From the NCBI RefSeq assembly GCF_036373705.1, contig NC_089856.1, positions 6,024,501-6,088,500 on the forward strand: a DNA stretch of 64,000 nucleotides, read 5' to 3'. This DNA is from Amia ocellicauda (Eukaryota; Chordata; Actinopteri; Amiiformes; Amiidae). A model generated the notes under the pieces. That model made no database searches, had not been told where the DNA came from, and saw only the letters and a list, made by a program, of their open reading frames with translations. Numbering within the stretch: position 1 is the first letter of the stretch; every line of letters begins with the position of its first letter. Below, piece after piece: positions 10,911-23,065 of this stretch. Both the position numbers and the translations under genes were made by a program.

Positions 10911-13497
10911 CTATTCCACTGAGGTAGACACCTTCACTGGGCAGATTCGCAGAGGAACAGAGTTAATGGCACCATTACAGAAGAATGGAAACAGCCTCTC
11001 AGTGAATTTGTCTTTAAAGGTGTAGAGAGGTGTCCTGTCACTGGGGTCAGAGAACGACACCTCCCCCCTGTCATAGTCCAGCTGCACTCTGATCTTCTGG
11101 GGTTTCCTCTTCACACAAAGTTGCGTCTCTGGTGAGGTCCATGCTCTGTAAACTTCATTCAATGTTTCTATAGTCCAGAATCCTTCTCCTGGGTTCATAG
11201 TCACGGGTCCTTTCCTTTTGACAGACTCTTTGGCCACACCCAAGAACCAGTGACAGCTGTCCCCCACCTCAACATCCCAGTAGTGTCTCCCTGACCTGAA
11301 ACCCTCAGAGCCCAGTACAAAGACATAGTGATCAAACCTCTCTGGGTTGTCAGGAAGCTGCTGTCCCTGAGCACTATATGTCACACTTGTTAGATCCTCA
11401 GACATTAAGAGACGGGGGTCTGCTGTGTTAGGGTCCAGAGTCACAGGAGCTGAAATGGAGAAAGAAACTTATAATAACTGCAATTAATCTTATCTTTCTT
11501 TAAAATTATGTGTTGATGTAGTGTGGTAAACTTGCCCGACATTAAGATGTTTTTCGACACCCATTGTCTGGTAAGGAAGTGAGCACTTAACAGCAATGGA
11601 AATGTCTTTCTAGGTTTTGGTTTTATTACAGAAAGCCAGTTTTCCAGGTATATACAGCTAAAATATTATATTGCAATATTTACTGGGCTTGCTGAATTAC
11701 AGGCAAATTGTATTATATGTCAAGCTGTTATTCATAATATTGTGCAATGCTGCATTAGACTTAAACATTAATTAACAAAATCATGAAATAGCTTAATAAC
11801 AAGAAAGTGTAAGAAATGTGTATGTAATTAAAGAAAGGGCCAGTCAAAAATACTGTTCACTCTGGCCAGTCTATACCTACTGCACCAATAATTCAGTAAC
11901 TCATACTAGATTTTGAAGTAGTGTACTGGAATAATAACATATTGTACTATATAATATATAATATGCCACTCAGTATAACAAGGGTACTCCTGTGTCAATA
12001 TAATGAGTACAGTACAGCAAACATACTGGCATTTTTTTGTTTGTTTGTTTGTTTTGTTTTAAACAGTGTAGTTAACCAAATATGGGTAATTGCTATTGAA
12101 AGAGAAAGTCAATGAAATACATGTAATAACTTCTTATTCTGAGAAAATAAAAGGAAGTCACCCAGATAAGAAAATATATAGCCTTAGTTCTCACTTAATG
12201 GTGCTTAGTGACTAAACAAATGGAAAAATGCAATGATAAAACAACACAGGATTAAATTATTAGGGAAATGCTGCTCAGTATTCTTCTTGTATTGTGAAAG
12301 TCTGAAAAATTTCCCTTCCCCACTTGTGCCCCCTGCCCCCAAGTACTCACTGTAGTGAACAATCCCCAGCATCTTCTCCCACACTTTGTACTTCAGAGAG
12401 CCGAGGTGCTTGGCAACATCTATCAGCGCTCCTGAAACCCGCTCTGGATCCTGCACTGGGCACTGGGCTCTGCAATAATATTCAGGAGTCATTGCTACTG
12501 TGACTTTGGATTCAATACTACAGAAAAGAGGAAGACTGGAGTTCACATACCTGCTCTTTGTCTTCTTGTAACTCTGGAAAACAACATGACCAATTAATAA
12601 TCACTCTCATACAAAAAATACAGTCTGCATTCAGAAGACCATTGTCACAGAGTAAACAGTCCCTACCTGTAGGAATGACATGTCTTCAGATCCAATTTCC
12701 TGTTCTAGGCTTCGGATTGTGTCTGAAAGTGATGATATCTGTCTTGTAATATTCTCAGTCTTCTGCTTCATCATGTCACTCTTCGTTTCCTCTTCCTCCC
12801 TCAGTGCAGCTATCCTGGCTGCCTCTTCATCTTGTAGAAACTGGTGAAGTTTCTCAAACTCCTCCTTTATTTGCCTCTCTGTCTGCTGGGCCTGGGTCTG
12901 GCATGGGAACATTTAGAACATTTTCAAGATGTTGGTCTGTAGTCTTTACACATAGATTTGGTTGTATTTACAAATTATATAGCACATTGTTGCCAAAAAA
13001 AAGTGTACATTTTAGAGTACATTTAATTTACTCTAGAGTTGACAATGTAATGTATCTATTTCATGAACACAGAAGTTAGTCACAATAAATGTACAGTAAA
13101 ATTTGTTTAAAGTAATTGTTCCAGTATGCATGATTCAAATCTTAGATCAGTCTAAGCCATTGGTTTCCCCCCCACCCCGATCTCACACTATTTCACCGTC
13201 ACCCCACCACCCACCCACTCTTACACTATTTTACTGTCAGCACCTGCCCCCCCACAGTATTTTACCGTGACCCCCCCCACCCAATCACCTTTGGTGGGTG
13301 GGGGTACCCTGATAAAATCTGGGCGCCAAGGGGGTCCCTGGGTCAAAAAGCTTGGGAACCCCTGGTCTAAATTAGTCAATACAATGATGATGTGTATATT
13401 TCTGACTCTTTCTACTCTTGCCAGCACAGGTTGTGCCCTGCTTCAGTGTGAAGGGAACATTTAAAAAAAGCTACAAACAGAAAATAAAGTTTATTTC

Positions 13498-13560
<63 letters not shown>

Positions 13561-16500
13561 CATACATATATACATATACACATATACAGTACTGTGCAAA
13601 TGTTTTAGGCAGGTGTGAAAAAATGCTGTAAAGAAAGAATGCTTTCAAAAATTGACATTTTCATAGATTATATTTATCAATTAAATGCAAAGTGAGTGAA
13701 CAGAAGGAAAATCTACATCAAATCAATATTTGGTGTGACCACCCTTTGCCTTCAAAACAGCATACATTTTTTTAGGTACACTTGAGCACATTTTTTGAAG
13801 GAACTCGGCAGGTAGGTTGGCCCAAACATCTTGGAGAAGTTCTTCTGTGGATTTAGATAGTCTCAGTTGCCTCTCTCTCTTCATGTAATCCCAGACTGAC
13901 TTGATGATGTTGAGATCAGGGCTCTTTGGGGGCCATACCATCACTTCTAGGACTGCTTGTTCTTTACGCTGAAGATAGTTCTTAATGACTTTCGCTGTAT
14001 GTCTGGGGTTGTTGTCATGCTGCAGAATAAATTTGGGGCCAATCAGATGCCTCCCTGATGGTATTGCATGATGGATAAGTACCTTCCTGTACTTCTCAGC
14101 ATTGAGGAGACCATTCATTCTGACCAAATCCCCAACTCCATTTGCAGAAATGCAGCCCCAAACTTGCAAGGAACCACCACCATGCTTCACTGTTGCCTGC
14201 AGACAATCATTCGTGTACCACTCTCCAGCCCTTCGGTGAACAAACTGCCTACAGTTCTGCTACAGTCAAATATTTCAAATTTTTACTCATCAGTCCAGAG
14301 CACCTGCTGCCATTTTTCTGCAACCCAGTTCCTGCGTTTTCATGCATAGTTGAGTCACTTGGCCTTGTTTCCATGTCGGAGGTATGGCTTTTTGGCCACA
14401 AGTCTTCCATGAAGGCCACTTCTGACCAGACTTCTCCAGACAGTAGATGGGTGTACCAGGGTCCCACTGTTTTCTGCCAATTGGCACTGCTGGACATCAT
14501 CCGATTGCGAAGGGAAGTAAGCATGATGTCTTTCATCTGCTGCAGTAAGTTTCCTTGACCAACCACTGGATCTACGGTCCTCAATGTTGCCCATTTCTTT
14601 GTGCTTCTTCAAAAGAGCTTGGACAGCACATCTACAAACCCCTGTCTGCCTTGAAAGTTCTGCCTGGGAGAAACCTTGCTGATGCAGTATAACTACCTTG
14701 TGTCTTGTTGCTGTGCTCAGTCTTGCCATGGTGTATGACTTTTGACAGTGATCTGTCTTCAGCAACTTCACCTTATTAGCTGAGTTTGTCTGTTCCTCAC
14801 CCAGTTTTATTCCTCCTACACAGCTGTTTCTGTTTCAGTTAATGATTGTGTTTCAACCTACATATTGAATTGATGATCATTAGCACCTTTTGGTTTGGTA
14901 TAATGGTTTAATTATACACCTGCCTCTATGCCTACAAAATCCATGACATTGTGCAAGTGTACCTAGAAGAACTGATGCTGATGCAAAGGGTGGTCACACC
15001 AAATATGGATTTGATTTAGATTTTTCTTCTGATCACTCACTCGCATTTAGTTAATTGATAAATATAATCTATTAACATGTCTATTTTTGAAAGCATTATT
15101 TTTCACACCTGCCTAAACCTTTTGCATAGTACTGTATATATACACTCACCTAAAGGATTATTAGGAACACCATACTAATACTGTGTTTGACCCCCTTTCG
15201 CCTTCAGAACTGCCTTAATTCTACGTGGCATTGATTCAACAAGGTGCTGAAAGCATTCTTTAGAAATGTTGGCCCATATTGATAGGATAGCATCTTGCAG
15301 TTGATGGACATTTGTGGGATGCACATCCAGGGCACGAAGCTCCCGTTCCACCACATCCCAAAGATGCTCTATTGGGTTGAGATCTGGTGACTGTGGGGGC
15401 CAGTTTAGTACAGTGAACTCATTGTCATGTTCAAGAAACCAATTTGAAATGATTCGACCTTTGTGACATGGTGCATTATCCTGCTGGAAGTAGCCATCAG
15501 AGGATGGGTACATGGTGGTCATAAAGGGATGGACATGGTCAGAAACAATGCTCAGGTAGGTCGTGGCATTTAAACGATGCCCAGTTGGCACTAAGGAGCC
15601 TAAAGTGTGCCAAGAAAACATCCCCCACACCATTACACCACCACCACCAGCCTGCACAGTGGTAACAAGGCATGATGGATCCATGTTCTCATTCTGTTTA
15701 CGCCAAATTCTGACTCTACCATCTGAATGTCTCAACAGAAATCGAGACTCATCAGACCAGGCAACATTTTTCCAGTCTTCAACTGTCCAATTTTGGTGAG
15801 CTTGTGCAAATTGTAGCCTCTTTTCCCTATTTGTAGTGGAGATGAGTGGTACCCAGTGGGGTCTTCTGCTGTTATAGCCCATCCGCCTCAAGGTTGTACG
15901 TGTTGTGGCTTCACAAATGCTTTGCTGCATACCTCAGTTGTAACGAGTGCTTATTTCAGTCAAAGTTGCTCTTCTATCAGCTTGAATCAGTCGGCCCATT
16001 CTCCTCTGACCTCTAGCATCAACAAGGCATTTTCGCCCACAGGACTGCCGCATACTGGATGTTTTTCCCTTTTCACACCATTCTTTGTAAACCCTAGAAA
16101 TGGTTGTGCGTGAAAATCCCAGTAACTGAGCAGATTGTGAAATACTCAGACCGGCCCGTCTGGCACCAACAACCATGCCACGCTCAAAATTGCTTAAATC
16201 ACCTTTCTTTCCCATTCAGACATTCAGTTTGGAGTTCAGGAGATTGTCTTGACCAGGACCACACCCCTAAATGCATTGAAGCAACTGCCATGTGATTGGT
16301 TGGTTAGATAATTGCATTAATGAGAAATTGAACAGGTGTTCCTAATAATCCTTTAGGTGAGTGTATATATATGGCTTTTTCTGTTTTTGTCTTCTCTTCT
16401 GGAGCACTGGTTTTATATTTATAAAACCAGTGCTCCAGAAGAGAAGAATCAGATTATAACAGTAGTGCTCACAATACCAATATATTTTCTGAGGTTTAAA

Positions 16501-19500
16501 TTAACACACACACAGTATTTATACAGTGGATACCCTTGTCTCAAAATATAACCATCTGTTTTACAAGGAAGTAACAAACAAGGTTACAAAAATAAATGTG
16601 TTTCAAATTAGGTTTTTGTCCTGCCCCAGGTCACAAGGGAGCAGCTGATACCTAGAAATCCACATACATTCCTGTTATTTCCTACAGAATACAAAACTCA
16701 GCCTTTAGCAGTTACCTTGCTGTTCAGTAATATATTTAATTGACATACATTTCTGTTGAATCTTATCTTCATATAAATTGGATAACCTATTGCTTTTTGT
16801 GTGATCATAGTGCATTTCACTGGAACATTTTGTGTTTGCACAGTTTGGGCTGGCCAGGATACAAATTTACAATCTTCTGCAATAACAATGGATGTCACTC
16901 CCACTGAGCTGTTATACCACCCTGTAAAACACTAAGTTACCAACATGTAATTTGTGACTTAGCAATGCCTGTCTACCATGATCTAAATGATTGATTTTGC
17001 ATATTGGTCAAATTCACCATTTTAGGAAAGATGGCTTGGCATTGGATATTATATGTACTTCCAAGCAGTGGTGCTTACAAAACCATCTCAGTCCCAGAAC
17101 TACACTCAAGCTAAAAACTTAAAAACTAAAACCAGTAAATAAGTCTGAGGTATTCCCACAATGGTTGCCAAGCTTTCTGGATGCCAGTAAACAAGCCCAG
17201 TCTTAATATCAACATTCAATCACATAATACCAATCTCATTCTTGTTTCTGTAACTATTACCAGGAAATCAATCCTCTTGAATTCGAAAACATTAACAAAC
17301 TCAATACTACACACTGACTTAATCTAATGACAGACTACATCTCATTAGAAAACATTTCTGCACTCCACACATCTCTAATTGAAACTTTCAATAAGACCTG
17401 GACACTTAAAAATTGTATCTGAATATATCATTATTAGTGCCAGATTAGTGCCACATACCCAAACACGGTCATATAAAATAATACAAAACACAAAGCACAC
17501 TACACAACGTAATGCACACAAAACAGCACGATACACATCAAATAACAAACACAAAATAATACAAACAACCCCCTCTTCAAGTTTTGAAGTTTGGCATTTA
17601 TATTGCCAATTGTTACATGGTGTTTGATTTTATGTTTATCTGTATATGATGCAGTAAAAAAAATGTTGTAAAACTAACAACCAGCTATATATGGAATACT
17701 ACTGAATTTCTGAGGAAAGAAAAAAAAATGCTAGCATTGTTTCTTAGTGATTACTTCCTTACCACATAGGTCAGATAAGAGTCATAACAAGTTATAAAAA
17801 CTGGGGGTGAGCCAAGTTGAATCACAGGGCAATAACAACTGGAGTCAAGTCGAGTTGACTCACTGAGTGACCTCAAATCGAGTCACTTACCTGACTAAAG
17901 TAATTTGAAGTCTTTGAACATGTCAATATACAGATGTGAAAGAATTTTTCAAATAATAACAACATATAGCAATAATAATCAGGTCATACTTGCCTTGAGG
18001 ATGTTCAGGTCTGTTAGTTTTAATTGTGTTAATAATAATCCTCTGAATTGGCTTGGATGTATGGAGGAAATAGTTTGATAGTTTTGGCACTAATTATCAA
18101 ACTTCATTGGGGTGTTATCACTAATGGTGGTGGAGGTAGGACCCCCTAACATGTAAAGTGTCTTAGATAGAAAAGCGCTATATAAAAGTGTAAGGATTAT
18201 TATTATTATTATGATCAAAAAGAAGGAGAGAAAAAACTGTGAGAATAAGATTACATCTTTATCAGCACCATGCCCGAATAAATCTGCCATTTATGAAGAA
18301 CAATACAAATATACTTAGTTAAATATGCAGTTTCGGTGGATAATTACTGATAATTTCCCTCCATACAATGTTTGCATCTTTTTGGAAAAGAAATAAGTAA
18401 TTTCATTGAGAAACATCATGGGTGACAAGTATATGGATGACAATTATGATTATTATGGTCATACAAAGTGCCAAGTGTGGCACTGTCATTTCAGGAATGT
18501 TGGAACAACGTTTATTTTAAACAACCTTTGTTATTACAAAAGAAAAATCGAATTACATCCTGCAGATTGTATTGTACATACATTGCTGTGCATTTGCCAA
18601 TTCATGCAAACCATCATAAGTGAGTGGCATGACCTACTGATGCAAATGATTGGAATTCACTGTGATCAATGTGATCTGTCCCCCTATTGTTTTAATATGG
18701 GTTTACTTGCACAACAAATATCCTTGTTTTCTCCATGTTGATAATAACTATCAATAAATAAGATAATGAAATGCTAACACTTTGATGACTTGATAATCAC
18801 TGGAATTGCCATAGGGAAAACACATCCAGTCATTTTATAGTTTTTACGCTACACTGGAAGTTAAGACACAGCACATCCTGAAAAACTGAAGGAGTATTGG
18901 TGCTGGGTTTTGACATCGGACATTTGATAATTTTAACTTTTTTTAAGATGTAATAATTACTTATAAAACAGAATTGCTCTGAAGGAGTGGTATGCATCTT
19001 AATGAATTTAGAAATGGCACTTCTTAACCTTTAAAATTGCATTGCTGTGTATATACTATCAATCTGTATGACAATGCTTATTATTGAATTATATTTAAAC
19101 ATATTTAAATTGTGTATTACAGTATATCCAGTTATGTTGCTGCAAGCCCAAGAATGTTACAAGTCTGGAATACATGTCCTAGAAATTAGGGAAATTTTGT
19201 TATGTACTATAAAAATGTAACTTTGTTTTTTAAACAGTATGTATAGATTATATATTGGCCAACTTACCTTAATATGATTGGCTGTTTCATCGCAGGTTGC
19301 TTTCATATTTTTTAAGACTTCCAGCTGTTCCTGCAGGGGCTCCAGTGCAGTTTTTAGTTCCTCCTAGAATGAATGAGGTTACACTGTACTAGAGAAATAC
19401 ACTGACAACAGTCTTCACTGCCAACACAGTCAATACAATACATGAGCACAGAGACAGGCTTCCAGCTTCCTGCCCTGGGTAATGGTGTATATTAATAAAC

Positions 19501-20134
19501 AAACAAATACATGTATTATTTTATTAATAATGTATTATATCTTTTCAAATGTTAAAGAAAAAAAACTGGGCCTAGTTATTGAATACAATGTTCAGTTTAT
19601 CTGTTACTTTCTAAAGTTATTGGTTAATAAGCATGTACAAGTCTTCTGATTATAATCAATAATCAGAATACACTAAGATCACTAACACATTATTTTCTCA
19701 ACATGTTTTTGAATAAATGTTTTTCAAACCTTATACCCCTGAGCTGCCTCCTGAGAAGGACGGAATGTATGGTTTTCATGATTTCTTGAAGTGACACAAT
19801 CAACACAGAGAAGCTCTTCATCCTCCAGACAGAAGAGCTTCAGTGTCTCTCTGTGCAGACTGCAGAGCGCTGCACTCCCTGCTGGGGGTCTCTGACTTCT
19901 GTCCTTTAAGAAGGACTCACACAGATTCTTCAAAGCCAGGCTGATGGGAGGATGATCCGTAGATGACCTTCTCCTGCACACTGGACATTCCCAATAGACA
20001 TTTGTTTCCCAGTACTTCTGCAGACAGGCTTTACAGAAACTGTGGCTACATGAAAGAACAACAGGATCTGTGTAGATTTCACAGCACACAGGACAGGAGA
20101 GATCCTGTTCCATTGGAGAAGATCTTGCTGCCAT
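10911..20134 (-). CDS. TRIM-A: TRIM35/A33-like RING E3 ubiquitin ligase, intact six-exon gene
   Basis: Coding exons on the minus strand are 20134-19730 (RING and B-box), 19363-19268, 12897-12667, 12573-12551, 12469-12351 and 11449-10911 (B30.2). All borders are AG/GT, and lengths 405+96+231+23+119+539 join into one open frame of 470 aa. RING zinc ligands C14, C17, C29, H31, C34, C37, C50 and C53 are all present, as are B-box ligands C91, H94, C102, D105, C110, C113, H119 and H122. Exons 2-4 encode the coiled coil. The last exon is a PRY/SPRY domain beginning P-V-T-L-D-P-N-T-A, with L-P-D-N-P-E-R-F and the W-D-V-E-V-G-D motif. The family ubiquitinates targets, often in antiviral or inflammatory signalling, with B30.2 binding the target; the partner here is unknown. 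Intron 2 (6.4 kb) holds two Tc1 elements and a hAT MITE. Naming as TRIM35/A33/NF7-like is by family resemblance. Confidence 0.93.
13158..13364. mobile_element. Small non-autonomous hAT-like element (MITE)
   Basis: The right end reads AAAAAGCTTGGGAACCCCTG, a classic hAT (Charlie-like) terminus in reverse. The left end reads CATTGGTTTCCC. Flanks are GTCTAAGC on the left and GTCTAAAT on the right, a probable decayed 8-bp target duplication. Internally it has about three degenerate C-rich units around CACTATTTTACCGTCAC and no coding capacity. It sits in intron 2 of TRIM-A. Confidence 0.65.
13501..13586. repeat. (TA)n microsatellite
   Basis: A TA tract of more than 50 bp grades into TACATA units and abuts the next Tc1 element. 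Confidence 0.9.
13587..15134 (-). mobile_element. Tc1-like DD37E transposon with decayed transposase
   Basis: The ends are 'cagtactgtgcaaatgtttt' and its inverted partner …TTTTGCATAGTACTG, both flanked by TA; length is 1,548 bp. The transposase reads on the minus strand from M at 14729 ([11 protein letters not shown]) through [17 protein letters not shown] and S-P-D-L-N. Thirty-seven residues separate the second Asp from the third catalytic position, the spacing of the group called TRT/DD37E. That third position is Lys instead of Glu (N-I-I-K-S), and there are several frameshifts, so it is inactive. It lies in TRIM-A intron 2. Confidence 0.9.
15143..16363 (-). mobile_element. Tc1-like DD36E transposon, copy 1 (one stop codon)
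   Basis: This 1,221-bp element has 29-bp perfect terminal inverted repeats (starting CACTCACCTAAAGGATTATT) and TA flanks. It begins only 8 bp after the previous Tc1 ends. The transposase runs from M at 16215 to a stop before 15175. It matches the intact copy at 38.5 kb except for a handful of substitutions and a single in-frame TGA at 15936-15934, where the intact copy has CGA (Arg94). That is a CpG-to-TpG change. No frameshift is seen, so it was probably active until recently. Confidence 0.95.
16391..16446. repeat. Perfect 27-bp inverted repeat (hairpin)
   Basis: Arms at 16391-16417 and 16420-16446 are perfect reverse complements around a 2-nt spacer, and begin CTTCTCTTCTGGAGCACTGG. It lies 27 bp beyond the end of a Tc1 copy. 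No coding role is seen; it could be a palindrome left by transposition or a hairpin-forming fragment of an unknown element. Confidence 0.85.
16700..16930 (-). repeat. Decayed tRNA-derived SINE
   Basis: Read on the minus strand it gives an A-box-like GGTATAACAGCTCAGTGGG, then a decayed B-box before CCTGGCCAGCCCAAAC. The same order is found in the copy at 49.08-49.26 kb, whose B-box (GGGTTTGAATCC) is better preserved. It lies in TRIM-A intron 2. Confidence 0.5.
18140..18215 (+). repeat. SINE 3' tail with (TTA)n
   Basis: The text AAAAGCGCTATATAAAAGTG followed by a TTA repeat is the usual end of a fish retroposon of this type. The body upstream is not recognisable. Confidence 0.45.
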
Positions 20135-20707
20135 TTCATTACAGAGTTAAAGCCTGTCTTGTTGTCACCAATGGCTTCTGTTCAAAGTCTACAATATACT
20201 TTCACTTTCAGGGAGTGTTTTATATTTAAAGATAAACTACTGCGAATGTTGTTCATCCCACTTAAAACATTTCTTCCCAGTCAAGTCTCGTGGTGTAATG
20301 AGATACAAGTGATTTTTAATTTACTGCAGGCGTATTGGCTAGCGTTATCAAGATTTTACTGCCCTACTGCTGTTCATTGGTTACAGGTGTGCCTGTTCAC
20401 TCTAATGCTTACTTTGCTTCTTTTTTTTTTTTTTTTACTACACTGTCGGCATTAGTTTGTCAGATTCAGTCATCTGAGCCTGGGAGTTCAAAACTTTTAA
20501 TCTCTATCAGATTGATTTGGAAATCCCATCTTTTGTGATCCAGGAAATGAAAATCCAACAAAATCATGTCCCGGTATTGCAAATCAATTGAGGATTGGCT
20601 CACCCTGATCCAGCTCCAGACTTTAAGATTTCAAGATCCTGCTTTTCAGTGCTTTAATCCTGCATATCTCCCCCTACTGGATGTTTGTGTGCGTGTGCAT
20701 ATTTATA

Positions 20708-22220
20708 CAGTGGGGGAAAAAAGTATTTGATCCCCTGCTGATTTTGTATGTTTGCCCACTGACAAAGAAATGATCAGTCTATAATTTTAATGGTAGGTGT
20801 ATTTTAACAGTGAGAGACAGAATAACAACAAAAAAATCCAGAAAAACGCATTTCAAAAAAGTTATAAATTAATTTGCATGTTAATGAGGGAAATAAGTAT
20901 TTGACCCCTTCGACTTAGTACTTGGTGGCAAAACCCTTGTTGGCAATCACAGAGGTCAGACGTTTCTTGTAGTTGGCCACCAGGTTTGCACACATCTCAG
21001 GAGGGATTTTGTCCCACTCCTCTTTGCAGATCCTCTCCAAGTCATTAAGGTTTCGAGGCTGACGTTTGGCAACTTCTATGGGATTAAGGTCTGGAGACTG
21101 GCTAGGCCACTCCAGGACCTTAATGTGCTTCTTCTTGAGCCACTCCTTTGTTGCCTTGGCTGTGTGTTGTGGGTCATTGTCATGCTGGAATACCCATCCA
21201 CGACCCATTTTCAATGCCCTGGCTGAGGGAAGGAGGTTCTCACCCAAGATTTGACGGTACATGGCCCAGTCCATCGTCCCTTTGATGCAGTGCAGTTGTC
21301 CTGTCCCCTTAGCAGAAAAACACCCCCAAAGCATAATGTTTCCACCTATATGTTTGACGGTGGGGATGGTGTTCTTGGGGTCATTCCTCCTCCTCCAAAC
21401 ACAGCGAGTTGAGTTGATGCCGAAGAGCTCGATTTTGGTCTCACCTGACCACAACACTATCACCCAGTTCTCCTCTGAATCACTCAGATGTTCATTGGCA
21501 AACTGTACATGTGCTTTCTTGAGCTTTTCTTGCGGGCGCTGCAGGATTTCAGTCCTTCACGGCGTAGTGTGTTACCAATTGTTTTCTTGGTGACTATGGT
21601 CCCAGCTGCCTTGAGATCATTAACAAGATCCTCCCGTGTAGTTCTGGGCTGATTCCTCACCGTTCTCATGATCATTGAAACTCCACGAGGTGAGATCTTG
21701 CATGGAGCCCCAGACCGAGGGAGACTGACAGTTATTTTGTGTTTCTTTCATTTGCGAATAATCGCACCAACTGTTGTCACCTTCTCACCAAGCTGTTTGG
21801 CGATGGTCTTGTAGCCCATTCCAGCCTTGTGTAGGTCTACAATCTTGTCCCTGACATCCTTGTACAGCTCTTTGGTCTTGGCCATGGTGGAGAGTTTGGA
21901 ATCTGATTGATTGATTGCTTCTGTGGACAGGTGTCTTTTATACAGGCAACGAACTGAGATTATCTCAGCTCGTTACCTGTATAAAAGACACCTGGGAGCC
22001 AGAAATCTTGCTGATTGATAGGGGATCAAATACTTATTTCCCTCATTAACATGCAAATCAATTTATAACTTTTTTGAAATGCGTTTTTCTGGATTTTTTT
22101 GCTGTTATTCTGTCTCTCACTGTTAAAATACACCTACCATTAAAATTATAGACTGATCATTTCTTTATCAGTGGGCAAACGTACAAAATCAGCAGGGGAT
22201 CAAATACTTTTTTCCCCCAC

Positions 22221-22222
<2 letters not shown>
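20708..22222 (-). mobile_element. Tc1-like DD34E transposon, family A, copy 2
   Basis: Ends are CAGTGGGGGAAAAAAGTATT and its complement. The long terminal repeats contain an outer and an inner GGGAAA(A/T)AAGTATTTGA direct repeat, an IR/DR arrangement. The internal palindrome upstream of the transposase start is nearly loopless in this copy (about 21932-22000). The element lies upstream of the TRIM-A start codon (20134). Confidence 0.93.
20915..21885 (-). pseudogene. Tc1 transposase pseudogene (family A, copy 2)
   Basis: The same transposase as copy 1, read on the minus strand from M at 21885. It has an in-frame TGA in place of Trp in the I-R-K-W-K-K-H context (also in the 40-kb copy) and a frame break after S-C-S-A-R-K. 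The first catalytic Asp is Gly (WSGETK), and a 10-residue loss sits just after the catalytic Glu ([10 protein letters not shown]), also shared with the 40-kb copy. Confidence 0.9.
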
Positions 22223-22225
<3 letters not shown>

Positions 22226-22292
<67 letters not shown>

Positions 22293-22310
22293 AACACACA
22301 CACACACATT
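22226..22310. repeat. (TA)n/(CA)n microsatellite
   Basis: A long TA tract, then a CA tract, lies immediately beyond the end of the Tc1 copy. Confidence 0.9.
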
Positions 22311-23060
22311 TTAATTTTGAGTCCTTTTATTGTAATTATATGTCATGTTTTGTACTAAATAAACACACCTGCTATGGGTGCAAATGAGGGGAGTGACGTT
22401 GTGGGAGAGAGCAGCCAAATGGTTTTCAAAATACATTTAAATTTAAAATGTACAGGTTTTTGTTCATTAAAATCAATTAAAATACAAAGTTTAAAATTTA
22501 TTAAATTACACAAAACACACAACACAAACAACCAGCGAGCAGTGCAGGCGAGAGGATCAGCAGTGGGGATTCTAAAACCAAAGATTTTCCTCCTTTGTCC
22601 TCTCTCGCAATTCACTCCCCAGCGGCTCTACTTTTACGGTCCTCTTACCTGCACTGTCCTGGGAGTGGCCACCCTGAAACTGGCGACACAGGGGCTTTAA
22701 ATACCCTAATAAATTATTATACAAAAATACACATACAGCAAAACATAAAAACTGTTCAGGTCTCATCTTCATTCAAAGGCAGAGCATCCCTAATATTCAG
22801 CCCCTCAAGGCACATACGAGTCAGCCATATTTGCTCCTTTGCAAGATGGATTTCCACCTCTGCCCTCTCTGGCTCATGTTGTAAAACTGTTTCATAGGCA
22901 TCTGATTATCTTCTCTCTGCATTCCTGGTGCGCTTGAACCTTTTTTAGGAGGTAGCTGTGGTGTTGGCCTACTGCTAGCTGAGGTCCATCTGAGGGGTGC
23001 AGACTTTTATGACCTCTTGACTGCAGGCTGATTCAACACACGCACATTTACTAGCCAGCT
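22311..23060. other. Unassigned region
   Basis: I see no gene here. The stretch from 22370 to 22700 has a weak open frame on each strand, but neither resembles a known protein. It may be flanking sequence of the decayed Myb/SANT-like element to its right. Confidence 0.4.
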
Positions 23061-23065
23061 GGGAC

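Noticed and set aside
15563..16295. Open frames on the plus strand opposite the Tc1 transposases (also at 21.1-21.6, 38.9-39.6 and 40.3-40.9 kb)
   Set aside because: They are antisense shadows of the transposase frames; they recur in every copy only because the sense strand is conserved.
17780..17900. GAGTCA-rich satellite in TRIM-A intron 2
   Set aside because: Only a few irregular GAGTC/GACTC words occur; too short and irregular to call a satellite.
22374..22700. 108-codon open frame on the plus strand
   Set aside because: Composition looks random, there is no similarity to a known protein, and a frame of similar length lies on the other strand.
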